From Planctobacterium sp965279005 (lineage in GTDB: Bacteria > Pseudomonadota > Gammaproteobacteria > Enterobacterales > Alteromonadaceae), in the NCBI GenBank assembly GCA_965279005.1, contig CBDIHK010000028.1, positions 186,001 through 250,000 on the forward strand: a DNA stretch of 64,000 bases. The letters run 5' to 3'. Below the pieces are notes generated by a model. That model was not told the DNA's origin. It worked only from the letters and a program-made list of their open reading frames with translations, and did no database searches. Position 1 is the stretch's first letter. Each line of letters starts with the position of its first letter. Shown piece after piece: positions 1 to 9,574 of the stretch. The position numbers were made by a program, and so were the translations under genes.

Positions 1-66
1 GATGCCAACTATACATCCAATCCTATTTATAGTGGCGTTCGCCGTGAACTGATCAGTTTTTGTTAG
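1..66 (+). CDS. 3' tail of an unidentified gene (partial)
   Basis: An open frame runs from the window edge to a TAG at 64-66 and encodes about 21 residues ending in GVRRELISFC. It is convergent with the channel gene that follows. The fragment is too short to identify, and it may be chance reading frame rather than a gene end. Confidence 0.3.
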   Translation, partial: DANYTSNPIYSGVRRELISFC

Positions 67-97
67 AAAAGATTTCAGATAAAACCACAAACCGCGA

Positions 98-1054
98 CTA
101 GTGACCTTTGTGCTTACCGTAAATGGGCTTGTGGCAATGGGGACAGTTCAAAGGGGCGCCTTGTTCCAACGAACAGGTTTGCAAAAGGTTTTCCAGTACA
201 TCGTCTGATAAATCTAAACGTTCGGTCAGCTCATCCAGCGCTGCCCGCTCTTTTTTTGTGACAATGCCATCCTGTAAGGCATTGTTCACTTCCACCTCCA
301 ACAAGCGCTTGCGTAACCGTAGCTCATCGCCAAATTTAGCAGCCAGCATGGCGGCAGGTAGCGCAACAAAACCCACCCCCAACAACATAATGAAAATAGA
401 GATGAACTTACCTAAAAAGGTAATGGGAGTAACATCACCATAACCTACGGTGGTCATGGTCACTACAGCCCACCACATGGCACTGGGTATGCTATCAAAC
501 ACCTCAGGTTGCGCATGGTTTTCAATGCTGTACATCACGCTAGCGGACAAGATTACCAACATCACCATGGTAAACAGTGCTGCCCCAATCGTAGATAACT
601 CCTTGTACAAAACGCTGGCGAACAGGTTTAGACCTTTAAAATAATGGGTCAGCTTAAGCAGCCGCAACATGCGCAACATCCTTAAGTAGCGCAAGTCAAT
701 ACTGAAGAAGAAAGCCAAATAAAACGGTGCGATTGCGATGAGATCAATAAAGGCGACTGGGCTAAAAAAGTATTTAATGCGTGCTTTGATAGGGTTGGAC
801 GCATCGATTTTACTCGATTCCACGCACACCCAGATGCGGGCAAAATACTCAACTGTAAAAACAATGACCGAGAATACATTGAAATAGTGGAACTCCTGCT
901 CATATAGCTCACCAATTGGCTGGTACGACTCCACTATCACCGCAAATACGTTAGCCACAATCAAGACAATGATAAAGCCGCTAAACAGCCTATTAGCTAA
1001 TGACGAATTTATATCCCTTTCCAGCAGGTTGTATGCTTTTTTCCGCAGTGTCAT
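98..1054 (-). CDS. Voltage-gated-type potassium channel (ion transporter family)
   Basis: This 318-residue inner-membrane protein has the six-helix plan of bacterial Kv-type channels. A positively charged S4-like helix lies near residues 121-135 (repeated R every third residue, RYLRMLRMLRLLK). A pore helix is followed by the K+ selectivity filter TVGYGD near residue 202. After the last membrane segment comes a charged cytoplasmic tail ending in CPHCHKPIYGKHKGH, which resembles half a zinc ribbon. The ATG at 1054 has an AAAGAG ribosome site a few bases upstream. The role is inferred from the filter and S4; whether it is voltage-activated cannot be told. It stands alone, convergent with whatever lies to its left. 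Confidence 0.88.
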   Translation of the reverse strand: MTLRKKAYNLLERDINSSLANRLFSGFIIVLIVANVFAVIVESYQPIGELYEQEFHYFNVFSVIVFTVEYFARIWVCVESSKIDASNPIKARIKYFFSPVAFIDLIAIAPFYLAFFFSIDLRYLRMLRMLRLLKLTHYFKGLNLFASVLYKELSTIGAALFTMVMLVILSASVMYSIENHAQPEVFDSIPSAMWWAVVTMTTVGYGDVTPITFLGKFISIFIMLLGVGFVALPAAMLAAKFGDELRLRKRLLEVEVNNALQDGIVTKKERAALDELTERLDLSDDVLENLLQTCSLEQGAPLNCPHCHKPIYGKHKGH

Positions 1055-1348
1055 AAATTACTCTTTGTTGTTTTTAGTTTTGTTTTCATTGCTGTCTAGA
1101 TGGGTTTGCCGATGCAAGCAACCTAGTAAACCTCAGCTCTCCAACATTGATAATATAAGCAGAGCAGAGGCATTTTATGCTTCAGATCAATCTGCCTGCT
1201 AAAAACAAAGATAGCAGGATCAAACCACTCTGGGTCAAAGATCAATAACGCGCATTATTCCAAACTCTTTGCGATTGAATAAATCCAAATACAGAGCAAT
1301 GCGCTATAAGCCACTATTCGAATCGATGCTATAACAAGGGGAGTCGCG

Positions 1349-2239
1349 TTGGCCTGGATTGGATTTACCCTATTAGCGGCGTTTTCGCAGGCGATTAGGA
1401 ATTTACTGCAGAGTAAGTTAACCGCGCAATTTGACGCCACAGCAGTCACCCTTTCCCGGTTCACCTATGCCGCGCCATTAGCTATCGCATATCTATTGCT
1501 ACTACAAAATTCTTACAGTATTGGTATTCAACCACTACTGCCATCCGCAATCAGTCACCTAGGCCTATTGTATTGTGGCCTGGCAGCGGTGGCGCAAATC
1601 ACCGGCACCGCCTGCTTGGTTCAAATGTTTAAACATAAAAATTATCTAGTGGGCGCAGGGCTTGCCAAAACAGAAGCGCTGTTAACAGGTCTGTTGGGCA
1701 TGCTACTTTTTTCAGCCGCGCTGAGTGTGCTAGGTTGGCTTGGTGTATTGCTGGGGACATTTGCCGTGCTGCTGCTAAGTGGCATCAACAAATCCGGTAG
1801 AGCCTCGCTCAAAGTAATATTGCTCGGATTATCGTGCGGTACACTATTTGCCCTAACCGCGTTGTTTACTAAACAAGCGGCTTCACATATCGACCTTATG
1901 TTCCCAGTTGACGCAGCGTTAGTGTTGGCCTATGTACTCAGCTTGCAAACTCTTATTATGTTGGGTTGGGCGAGCCTGGTGACACCATCATCCCTAAAAG
2001 TGCTAATCCAAGCACCAGTCCGGGTAGTCCTGATAAGCATTGCTGGATTCATCGCATCCCTGGGATGGTTTAGTGCAGTAGCATTGCAAGAGGCGGCCTA
2101 TGTAAGGACACTGGGGCAGGTAGAAATTCTTATCAGCATTGTACTTTCTGTTGTGTTACTACGCCATGCGCCTAGCAAATCGGAAATCCTAGGACTAGTG
2201 TTAATACTTATTTCCGCTGTCCTGGTATTGCTGGGCTAA
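1349..2239 (+). CDS. EamA/DMT-superfamily transporter
   Basis: The 296-residue product is almost entirely hydrophobic, with about ten predicted membrane helices arranged as two repeats, which is the EamA (drug/metabolite transporter) architecture. The chosen start is TTG, preceded by AAGGGGA at a good distance; no better ATG exists. EamA proteins are usually exporters of amino acids or metabolites, and the substrate here is unknown. A VOC-fold gene begins 14 bases downstream on the same strand, so the two are likely co-transcribed. Confidence 0.82.
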   Translation: MAWIGFTLLAAFSQAIRNLLQSKLTAQFDATAVTLSRFTYAAPLAIAYLLLLQNSYSIGIQPLLPSAISHLGLLYCGLAAVAQITGTACLVQMFKHKNYLVGAGLAKTEALLTGLLGMLLFSAALSVLGWLGVLLGTFAVLLLSGINKSGRASLKVILLGLSCGTLFALTALFTKQAASHIDLMFPVDAALVLAYVLSLQTLIMLGWASLVTPSSLKVLIQAPVRVVLISIAGFIASLGWFSAVALQEAAYVRTLGQVEILISIVLSVVLLRHAPSKSEILGLVLILISAVLVLLG

Positions 2240-2253
2240 ACTGGGTACACCCT

Positions 2254-2657
2254 ATGCCAATCCAAACACTACACCATATCAATTATGTCGTTAAAGACTT
2301 AGGTAAGAGTGCAGAATATATGAAGACTGTACTACAGCAAAAACCAATATTTGAAAGCTTGGGCAACCGCGGGGCGGAAACCGCCCGCTTTCAATTGGGC
2401 GAAACATGGTTGGTTCTCGTCGCACCCTATGATGAAAACTCCGTGGTTGGGCAAATTCTAAAAGAGCGTGGCGAAGGCTTGTTTTTGCTGTCATTGTCAA
2501 CCGATGATCTTGAATCTCAAATAGCAGAACTCGAACAAAATGGTATCAGCATGAGTGATTCTGGTGTCCGTAAGGGCTTAGCCAACTGCATGTGCATGAC
2601 CTAGAGGCTCCCACAGCATTTGCCCCTATCATCCAACTTTGCCAAGAACGCGACTAA
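2254..2657 (+). CDS. VOC-family (glyoxalase-fold) protein, frameshifted near its end
   Basis: The frame opens with IQTLHHINYVVKDLGKSAEYM, typical of the first beta-alpha unit of glyoxalase/VOC metalloproteins. As read, it stops at 2604. One base lower in phase, the sequence continues sensibly (HVHDLEAPTAFAPIIQLCQ) to a TAA at 2655-2657. Adding one G after 2588 would restore the family-like stretch GLANWHVHD. The intact product would be about 134 residues. It sits directly behind the EamA transporter. Substrate and reaction are unknown; the fold commonly binds a divalent metal. Whether the missing base is real or a sequencing error cannot be decided here. Confidence 0.75.
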
Positions 2658-2695
2658 CCATCCAAAGGTATACCACGATATTTGCCTACAAATTC

Positions 2696-2729
2696 ATTTC
2701 ACTTTGAAATCCATTTTTTCAAAATGGAT
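2696..2729 (+). promoter_or_regulatory. Paired palindromes, candidate activator (enhancer) site
   Basis: Two perfect inverted repeats overlap by two bases: ATTTCA-ctt-TGAAAT at 2696-2710 and ATCCATTTT-ttc-AAAATGGAT at 2709-2729. They lie about 135-150 bases upstream of the start site expected from the sigma-54-type promoter at 2826-2842, the usual place for enhancer-binding proteins. The likely binder is the PrpR-like protein encoded just downstream. Binding is inferred. Confidence 0.5.
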
Positions 2730-2825
2730 GTACCACACCTATAATTAATTGACCATATTTTAACCAAAGCTAGCCGAGATTACAGTAACCATTTGTTTTT
2801 ATTGGACATATAAATCCCTGCACAG

Positions 2826-2842
2826 TTGGCATGGCCACTGCA
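2826..2842 (+). promoter_or_regulatory. Candidate sigma-54 (-24/-12) promoter
   Basis: The sequence TTGGCATGGCCACTGCA has GG at 2828-2829 and GC at 2840-2841. This is the invariant spacing of sigma-54 promoters, and 9 of the 11 informative consensus positions match (TGGCAC-N5-TTGC). It is about 110 bases before the PrpR-like gene, with palindromes upstream at enhancer distance. This fits an autoregulated operon driven by its own activator. Confidence 0.5.
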
Positions 2843-2953
2843 ATACTAGCTGCACGCGTAAAACAAATGCGCTCTCATTAACAAATGTGCAACATGGTGA
2901 ACTGTCAGGGCTAGCTTGTGAACTTTATCAATACAGCAAAACAAGGTGAACAA

Positions 2954-4778
2954 GTGAAAACGAAAGTACTGATCTTTGGTTACAAAGAGTTCAGCCAATT
3001 GATGAACTCAGTGATAGAGCCTTACCGCAAAGTCGCCACATTCAAGATTATTGATGCCATTTTGGTCAACGTTAGTAATGTCGCAACACAGATCAAAGAC
3101 TTTAATCCTGATGTAGTACTAAGTGCCGGTGCCAATGCCTCGTATTTGAAGTCGGTTCTGGACATCCCAGTAGTTGGCCTGCAATCAGATGTGTCTGACC
3201 TCATTGACGCTGTTGGCAAAGCGGCACGGGTTTCAGACAATATAATTCTGGTGAGCTTCAAGAAACCTTCTCCAGTTGTACCCCTGCTTGAAAGCAGCTT
3301 GAAGGTAAAAATCACCGAGGAAATTTACGACACCCCAGACCAAGCCCGCGAAATATTCCTGTTAAACCAAGACAGCTCTAACGCTTTCGTCGGGGCCAGC
3401 TATGTGTGCGGCTTGGCAGCAGAAAAAGGGATACCAGCGTTTTTAACATATTCGGTTAAATCCTGCGAAAACGCTATCGAGAGCGCCTTGGAAATGGCCT
3501 TGGAAAATAGTAGCCAGCGCAATGACAGCGCCATGGCGAGCTGGATAACCGAGCATTTACAACAGCCAGTCATTACTTACAGCAAAAATACCGAGCAATT
3601 CAAGCTCAACCAAGCAGCTCAAGGCCTGCTGCACAGCCAAGAATTAGCTGATTATGAGCAACAAGCATTACTGGCAGAGCTAACCGACAAACCCTCTGCC
3701 AATGGCGAGGTAGCACTGGCAGGTCAAGATTGGTGGTACCGGGTGGAAAAAATTGTCAGCAACAGCCGCGCCCATTACATATTCCAACTTAGCTTGAAAA
3801 CCACCGCAAGCGAACAACACACCAGCCAATTGCAACAGCACCAGCTGATTTACCAATCAGATGCGATGAAGCAGTTACTATCGCTAGCACGCTCCTATGC
3901 CTTGTCCCCAAGCAACGTATTGATTCTCGGTGAATCAGGGCACTGGTAAAGAACTGATTGCGAGGGAAATTTACCAACAGGGTCCTTATGGCAAAGGTCG
4001 TTTTGTGGCACTCAATTGCAGTGCTATCCCGTCAGAGCTGTTTGAATCTGAGTTATTTGGCCATGCCGAGGGCGCCTTTACTGGTTCCCGAAAGGGGGGC
4101 CGCAAAGGCCTTGTAGAAGAAGCCAATAACGGTGTGTTGTTTCTTGATGAAATAAGTGAGTTGGCAGCCCAGCAGCAGGCCAAGCTATTGCGTTTCCTGC
4201 AAGAACGCACCTACCGTCCTGTTGGCTCAAACCGGGAAGTCCCGGTTAATATTAAGCTCGTTGCTGCCAGTAACATCCCCCTCAAGGAATTAGTGGAAGC
4301 CGGTAACTTTAGGGCTGATTTATATTACCGCCTCAATGTATTTAACCTGTTTGTACCACCACTGCGCATGCGCAAAGGTGACCTCAGTTGTATTACCCAA
4401 TTTAAATTAAAGAACCTGTTGGAATACTACGCGCTGGATATACCAGCACAAGAACTTAGCCAACAGCTCACCCCTTACCTGGCCCACTACCAATGGCCGG
4501 GCAATATTAGGGAACTCGAAAATCTATTGGAAAGGGTCGTGGCGAACTTATCAGTAAGCCAAGACACTGACCAGTTATTACAAAACCTAGGGACAATAGC
4601 GCCTGAACTTTTCTCAGAAACTAAAACAACAAGTGAAGAAGGGTTGGTAAGAAGCAAAGAATTAGAGCTTGTTATCGATGCTATGGATAAGTTTGGCGGT
4701 AACAAAGCAAAGGTTGCTGAATATTTGGGCATGAGCCAAACCACCTTGTGGCGACGCCTGAAACAACTCAATAATTAA
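2954..4778 (+). CDS. PrpR-like sigma-54-dependent transcriptional activator (frameshifted)
   Basis: Residues 1 to about 200 resemble the PrpR_N sensor domain, which in PrpR senses 2-methylcitrate. Then comes an AAA+ sigma-54 activation domain with Walker A GESGTGKE, the sigma-54-contacting GAFTGS loop, Walker B FLDEI and the NFRADLYYRLNVF arginine-finger region. It ends in a Fis-type helix-turn-helix (KVAEYLGMSQTTLWRRLK). The frame breaks inside Walker A: GGG at 3938-3940 carries one G too many, so the upstream frame ends at 3949 and the downstream frame starts near 3930. GTG 2954 is preferred because AAGGTG lies five bases upstream; an in-frame GTG at 2918 lacks this. The TonB-receptor gene follows after 18 bases. 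It is probably the regulator of the catabolic operon; as written it would not make a working protein. Confidence 0.85.
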
Positions 4779-4796
4779 ATTACCGGAGTGATCATA

Positions 4797-7373
4797 ATGG
4801 CACTTTTCAACAAGAAAACGCTAGCTGCCGCCATCTCAACCGCGCTCGCCGTGGGTATGGGTTTTTCCAGCACGCATGTTCTTGCCCAAGAACAAGCCGA
4901 AGCAGAAGACATGGAAATTATTAGTATTTCTCGGAAGCGTCCAGAAACCTTACAACAAGTGCCTATTGCCGTTTCCGCCATCTCAGAGCGGGACATCGAA
5001 TCCGCCGGTGTTGAGCGTCCCGATGATTTTATCGCCCTAATCCCAAATGTCAGTATTGTCGATACTGCCAACGTGGGTGACACCCAGGTAAGTATCCGCG
5101 GTATCGTATCAACCCGTGATGCCGAATCCACCTTTGCCTATGTGGTTGATGGCGTGTTGATCACCAACCCCAACGGGTTTAACGAAGAGCTAGTTGATAT
5201 TAGCCAAATCGAAGTACTAAAAGGCCCACAGGGTGCCCTATATGGCCGTAACGCAGTGTCAGGAGCCATCCTGGTAACCACTAAAATACCAGACGATGTG
5301 GTTGAAGGCAGCGTTAAAGTCAGGCTTGGCAACAACGGTACCCAAGGCCTTACCGGTGTGGTTAGCGGTGGCATAAGTGATGATATGCGGGGACGGCTAG
5401 TTTTGAGCACCAGCCAAACCGATGGCCACTACAGCAATGCTTTTACCGGCGCTGACGATTCAGTCGACTATTTAGAAGATAGCTCCCTGAAAGGCCGCTT
5501 GATTTGGGATCTAAACGATGCCCTTACGGTTGACATGCGCGCCGGTTACAGCGACGTCAAAGGCGGTGCCATTAACTTTAACGCCGTATTTGCCCTACCA
5601 ACCTTTGAAGGTATTTTTGCCCAGCCTAACTTTTTTGCTGACGTTAACGACCATGATTTCATTTTCGCTTTTAATGTGCCAGGTGAAAACAAACAAGAAA
5701 CAACAGAGTTATCCATCAAAGCGGATCTGGATCTAGATGGTTTCGACGTCACCACCGTATTAGCCTACAACGACCTGGAAGAATACCTCCTGTCCGATGG
5801 CACCAGCGCTTCATTTTATGGTTATGAACTGACAGCCCAGTGCCAAACTGACCGCGCGACCTTGAACAACACACCAGGTGCACTAGGCGGTGCCGATCGC
5901 ACCGATTTGTTTGGCGAATTCTTTGCACCTTTCGGCGTGTTTCCTCCTGGGGTTGAATTCACTGGTGTATATGGCCCCTACACACCAACTGCCTGTGACG
6001 GTTTCCAATACCAGGAGCGCAGCCAGTCTGATTTCAGCGGCGAAGTTAGGTTGACCTCTGACGATATGGACAGCGACCTGCGCTGGATCATGGGCTTGTA
6101 CTTTGCCGAAATTGAACGTGACGTTGTCGTCGCCTATGGTGCCGATACCGGCGCGGGATTCTTGCGCCAAGCCTATGTGCCTGCTACGGGTCCAAACCCG
6201 ACTGACCTATTGTTTGATGATACCTTCGATACTTCGGTAATTTCGGCGTTTGGCCAGGTGGAATATGACCTAAGTGACGACTTGGAGCTGTCGGTAGCTC
6301 TGCGCTATGACAAAGAAGACCGCGAAGTTTCCAACAACGTGCCCAACGTCACGGCCTCTGGTTTGAACATCAACACCTTGATTGATGGTGCGCCAGGCCC
6401 AATCAACCCAGCATTCGGCGTAACACCAGGTGGCATACCAGACCGTGAGCGCACGTTTGCACATTTGCAACCGAAAGTCACTTTAAGCTACGAGGCTGCT
6501 AAAAACCTGAACCTCTATGGTAGCTATGGCGTTGGCTTCAGGAGTGGTGGTTTCAACTCAATCGGCACCGAAGCCACCCTTAATTTCTGGTTTAACCAAT
6601 CTGGCCTAGGTACACCCGGTGACGCAGTCAATGCGCAATTATTAGTCACTGACGAATACGACAAAGAAGTGACCACAAATATCGAGTTAGGTTTAAAGTC
6701 CAAGTGGTTTGACAACAAGTTAGTGGTTAATGCCGCCGTATTTGATACCAACGTAGAAGATAACCAGTTCTTCGAATTTTTTGCCGGCCCATTCGGCTTG
6801 CTAAGGGCGGTGACCACTATTGATGAGTTGGATATCCGTGGTTTTGAAGTGGACTTCCAAGCCCAGGTGGCGGAAAACGTGCGCCTAGTAGGCGGTATCG
6901 GTTTATTGGATAGCGAAATTATTGAAAACAAAAACCGCCCACTGACTGTCGGCAATTCTGCGCCACAAGCACCGGATGAGACCTTTACCTTGGGTATCAT
7001 CATGGATCACCAGATTACCAGCGACTGGAATATGTCCACCCGCCTTGACTGGCAATACACTGGCGAAACCTATTTCCATACCCTGCAAGGCGAGCAAACG
7101 CCCACTATTTGGGATTTCTTCGGTACCTTAGGCGGTGGTGTACCACCTGGTCCACACCCACAAGACTTCAGCAAAGCCAGCCGTGACGCCTTTAGCACCA
7201 TCAATGCCCGTATCGCGTTTGAATCTGAATTCTGGAAGATTGCCATCTGGGGCAAAAACATTGGTGACGAGGAATATCTTCAGGAAGTGATCCCGGCGCC
7301 TGAATTTGGTGGTTCATTTATCCATCCATCAGCGCAGGCCTCTTACGGCATCGACGTGACTTACCAGTTCTAA
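4797..7373 (+). CDS. TonB-dependent outer-membrane receptor
   Basis: The 858-residue product begins with a signal peptide ending near THVLAQ. A TonB-box-like acidic stretch follows (EDMEIISISRKR). Next is a plug domain (LQQVPIAVSAISERDIES and VLKGPQGALYGRNAVSGAI), then a long beta-barrel ending in the terminal aromatic VTYQF required for outer-membrane insertion. The ATG at 4797 is preferred to GTG 4788 because GGAG at 4785-4788 sits eight bases before it. Such receptors import siderophores, cobalamin, saccharides or aromatic and terpenoid compounds. Position at the head of a catabolic operon suggests it imports the operon's substrate or a larger precursor. No TonB/ExbBD genes are nearby. Confidence 0.92.
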   Translation: MALFNKKTLAAAISTALAVGMGFSSTHVLAQEQAEAEDMEIISISRKRPETLQQVPIAVSAISERDIESAGVERPDDFIALIPNVSIVDTANVGDTQVSIRGIVSTRDAESTFAYVVDGVLITNPNGFNEELVDISQIEVLKGPQGALYGRNAVSGAILVTTKIPDDVVEGSVKVRLGNNGTQGLTGVVSGGISDDMRGRLVLSTSQTDGHYSNAFTGADDSVDYLEDSSLKGRLIWDLNDALTVDMRAGYSDVKGGAINFNAVFALPTFEGIFAQPNFFADVNDHDFIFAFNVPGENKQETTELSIKADLDLDGFDVTTVLAYNDLEEYLLSDGTSASFYGYELTAQCQTDRATLNNTPGALGGADRTDLFGEFFAPFGVFPPGVEFTGVYGPYTPTACDGFQYQERSQSDFSGEVRLTSDDMDSDLRWIMGLYFAEIERDVVVAYGADTGAGFLRQAYVPATGPNPTDLLFDDTFDTSVISAFGQVEYDLSDDLELSVALRYDKEDREVSNNVPNVTASGLNINTLIDGAPGPINPAFGVTPGGIPDRERTFAHLQPKVTLSYEAAKNLNLYGSYGVGFRSGGFNSIGTEATLNFWFNQSGLGTPGDAVNAQLLVTDEYDKEVTTNIELGLKSKWFDNKLVVNAAVFDTNVEDNQFFEFFAGPFGLLRAVTTIDELDIRGFEVDFQAQVAENVRLVGGIGLLDSEIIENKNRPLTVGNSAPQAPDETFTLGIIMDHQITSDWNMSTRLDWQYTGETYFHTLQGEQTPTIWDFFGTLGGGVPPGPHPQDFSKASRDAFSTINARIAFESEFWKIAIWGKNIGDEEYLQEVIPAPEFGGSFIHPSAQASYGIDVTYQF

Positions 7374-7381
7374 TTTAGCCT

Positions 7382-7410
7382 AGCCTATACCAGCAAGGCT
7401 GGTATGGGCT
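7382..7410 (+). terminator. Strong intra-operon hairpin after the TonB receptor
   Basis: A perfect 8-bp stem ATACCAGC-aag-GCTGGTAT at 7387-7405 is extended by AGCC/GGCT across one mismatch. A weak T-rich stretch (TTCATTT) follows. It sits between the receptor stop and the next start. It may be a partial terminator or a 3'-end stabiliser that gives more receptor message than enzyme message. Confidence 0.5.
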
Positions 7411-7430
7411 TTCATTTAGGAAAAGCAGCA

Positions 7431-8630
7431 ATGAACAAGCCTCTAAGCGGTGTTCGGATCCTTGATCTCACCCATATGCTATCCGGCCCCTACGGCGCCA
7501 TGATCTTGGCCGACTTGGGCGCGGATACCATCAAGGTTGAGCCACTTCACGGAGAAGGCACCCGCAAACTACTGGCTTCAGATCCAGAAAACTCCGTCAA
7601 TGGCATGGGTGCCTATTTCATCACCCTTAACCGCAATAAACGGAGTGTTGCCATTGATTTGAAAAATGAGCGCGGTCTTGAGGTCTTTTATGACCTAGTG
7701 CGTAAATCGGATGTGGTAATCAATAATTTTGGCGCTGGTGTGCCCGCCAAATTAAAAATTGACTATGCTCATCTAAAACAGATTAATCCACGCATTATTA
7801 CCTGTTCTATCACGGGCTTCGGTAACGCCGGCCCTAATTACAAACGGCCCGCTTTTGACCAGGTAGCGCAAGCTATTGGTGGTGGCATGTCTATCACTGG
7901 CAACGATCCACGCAACCCTGTCCGCGCAGGTATTCCCATTGGCGACCTTGGGGGCGGCATGTTCGCGGTAATGGGGATACAAGCCGCCTTATTGGAACGG
8001 GAACGCAGCGGCGAAGGCCAGGATGTGGATATTTCCATGCTGGATTGCCAAATATCCCTGCTTAACTATATGGCCACCATGCACTTCATCTCGGGCAAAG
8101 ACCCCTATCCCATCGGTAATTCCCATTTTGTGCACGTGCCCTACGATACCTTTACTACTTCTGATGGTTTTATTGTTATCGCGGTGATCACCGACAACTT
8201 CTGGCACTTGTTAAAAGACGTAGTTGATATACCTGCTTTTAACGACACCAAATACGACGGGCAACCAGGCCGGTTCGAAGACCGCAAAATGATCAACCAG
8301 TTGCTCAATGAAACCCTAATACAAAAGCCTTCAGCCTATTGGATTGAGAAACTAGAAGCGGCGCGTATCCCTTGTGCGCCCGTTAACAAGTTTTCACAGG
8401 CGCTTAATGATGAGCAAGTGCGCTTCCGCAACATGGTAGTGGAATTGACCGAACCCGAAGGTGGCAGCACCCAAGGCCCCGGCAACCCCATCAAGCTCTC
8501 CCGCAGCAATGAAGAGTCCTTTAGCACAGCGCCAGGTTTAGGCCAGCATACGCAGCAAGTCTTAAGCGAATTGCTAGAACTGGCACCTGAAAAAGTATCA
8601 GAGCTACTGCAAGACGGGGTTGTAGGCTAA
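7431..8630 (+). CDS. CaiB/BaiF (class III) CoA-transferase
   Basis: This 399-residue cytoplasmic enzyme belongs to the formyl-CoA transferase fold. The N-terminal motif LSGPYGAMILADLGADTIKVEP is followed by the RSVAIDLKNERG segment and an Asp in the PIGDLGGGMFAVMG loop, near the expected catalytic position. Family members move CoA between carboxylic acids, and several act on malate, citramalate or itaconate. ATG 7431 is chosen over ATG 7404 because AGGAAAA precedes it. The lyase gene overlaps its stop by one base, so activation of an acid followed by carbon-carbon cleavage is likely. The acid itself is inferred, not shown. Confidence 0.88.
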   Translation: MNKPLSGVRILDLTHMLSGPYGAMILADLGADTIKVEPLHGEGTRKLLASDPENSVNGMGAYFITLNRNKRSVAIDLKNERGLEVFYDLVRKSDVVINNFGAGVPAKLKIDYAHLKQINPRIITCSITGFGNAGPNYKRPAFDQVAQAIGGGMSITGNDPRNPVRAGIPIGDLGGGMFAVMGIQAALLERERSGEGQDVDISMLDCQISLLNYMATMHFISGKDPYPIGNSHFVHVPYDTFTTSDGFIVIAVITDNFWHLLKDVVDIPAFNDTKYDGQPGRFEDRKMINQLLNETLIQKPSAYWIEKLEAARIPCAPVNKFSQALNDEQVRFRNMVVELTEPEGGSTQGPGNPIKLSRSNEESFSTAPGLGQHTQQVLSELLELAPEKVSELLQDGVVG

Positions 8631-9550
8631 TGGCAGTGGAAAAAATCACAATTAACGATGTTGGACCACGGGACGGTTTGCAAAACCAGCCGAAGATCCT
8701 CTCGGTGGATGAGCGCATCGCTCTGGTCAATGCACTGGTGTCAGCTGGTTTACCAGAAATAGAAGTGGGCGCCTTTGTTTCTCCCAAAGCTGTTCCAGCA
8801 ATGGCGGGGACAGGTGATGTGTTCCAACAAGTAAACAAAGGTAAGACCCTATTTTCTGCGCTTATCCCAAACCAAAAAGGATTCCAAATCGCTGAACAAA
8901 CTGGGTTGAAGCTAACCTCATTGGTGATTGCTGCCAGCAATACCATGAATCAAAAGAATATCCGCATGAGTACCCAGGCAACGATGGAAATGTGCCAGGC
9001 TGTTATCCAGGGTGCCAGGGAAAGCGGCAGCGACACCCGGATCCAAGCTTATTTAGCTACTGCTTGGGAATGCCCTTTTGAAGGCAAGGTGGCGCCAGAT
9101 GCCGTGCTTAGCCTGGCGGAACAGCTGATGGAGCTGGGCGTAGAGTCACTGGTGATTGCAGACACCGTAGGCGCAGCCAATCCAGGCGCGGTAAAACAGC
9201 TAATGACATCGCTCGCACAAGAGCACGGCACAGACAGGTTGTCTTGCCATTTCCACGATACCCGTGCCATGGGTTTGGCCAATGTATACGCCGCCGTCGA
9301 AGCCGGTATACGTCGGTTTGACGCCTCTATTGCAGGCCTAGGCGGGTGCCCATTTGCCCCAGGTGCATCAGGCAATGTCGCGACTGAAGACGTGGTTTTA
9401 CTGGCAGAACAACTGGGGTTTGCAACAGGTATAGATATGCCAGCCCTATTGCAGGCATCCGATTTAGCCATTGGGCTAACCGGCACTGCCAAAGGTGGCA
9501 AGGCTAAAACCTGGCTAGAAAAAAATTATCAACGAGCACAGCTCGGTTAA
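8630..9550 (+). CDS. HMG-CoA-lyase-family acyl-CoA lyase
   Basis: This 306-residue TIM-barrel enzyme starts with the family motif NDVGPRDGLQNQ, whose Arg-Asp pair serves catalysis and metal binding. It carries CHFHDT (metal-binding histidines) and the signature GLGGCPFAPGASGN with the catalytic cysteine loop. Relatives cleave 3-hydroxy-3-methylglutaryl-CoA to acetyl-CoA and acetoacetate; others cleave malyl- or citramalyl-type thioesters. The start shares a base with the CoA-transferase stop codon. Leucine-catabolism partners (isovaleryl-CoA dehydrogenase, methylcrotonyl-CoA carboxylase) are absent, so another 3-hydroxyacyl-CoA is the more likely substrate. Confidence 0.88.
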   Translation: MAVEKITINDVGPRDGLQNQPKILSVDERIALVNALVSAGLPEIEVGAFVSPKAVPAMAGTGDVFQQVNKGKTLFSALIPNQKGFQIAEQTGLKLTSLVIAASNTMNQKNIRMSTQATMEMCQAVIQGARESGSDTRIQAYLATAWECPFEGKVAPDAVLSLAEQLMELGVESLVIADTVGAANPGAVKQLMTSLAQEHGTDRLSCHFHDTRAMGLANVYAAVEAGIRRFDASIAGLGGCPFAPGASGNVATEDVVLLAEQLGFATGIDMPALLQASDLAIGLTGTAKGGKAKTWLEKNYQRAQLG

Positions 9551-9574
9551 CAAAGAGAGTTTTTGGAGAACGTA

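Noticed and set aside
969..1202. 77-codon plus-strand frame near the K+ channel start
   Set aside because: It overlaps the channel gene antisense, has no ribosome site, and no family resemblance.
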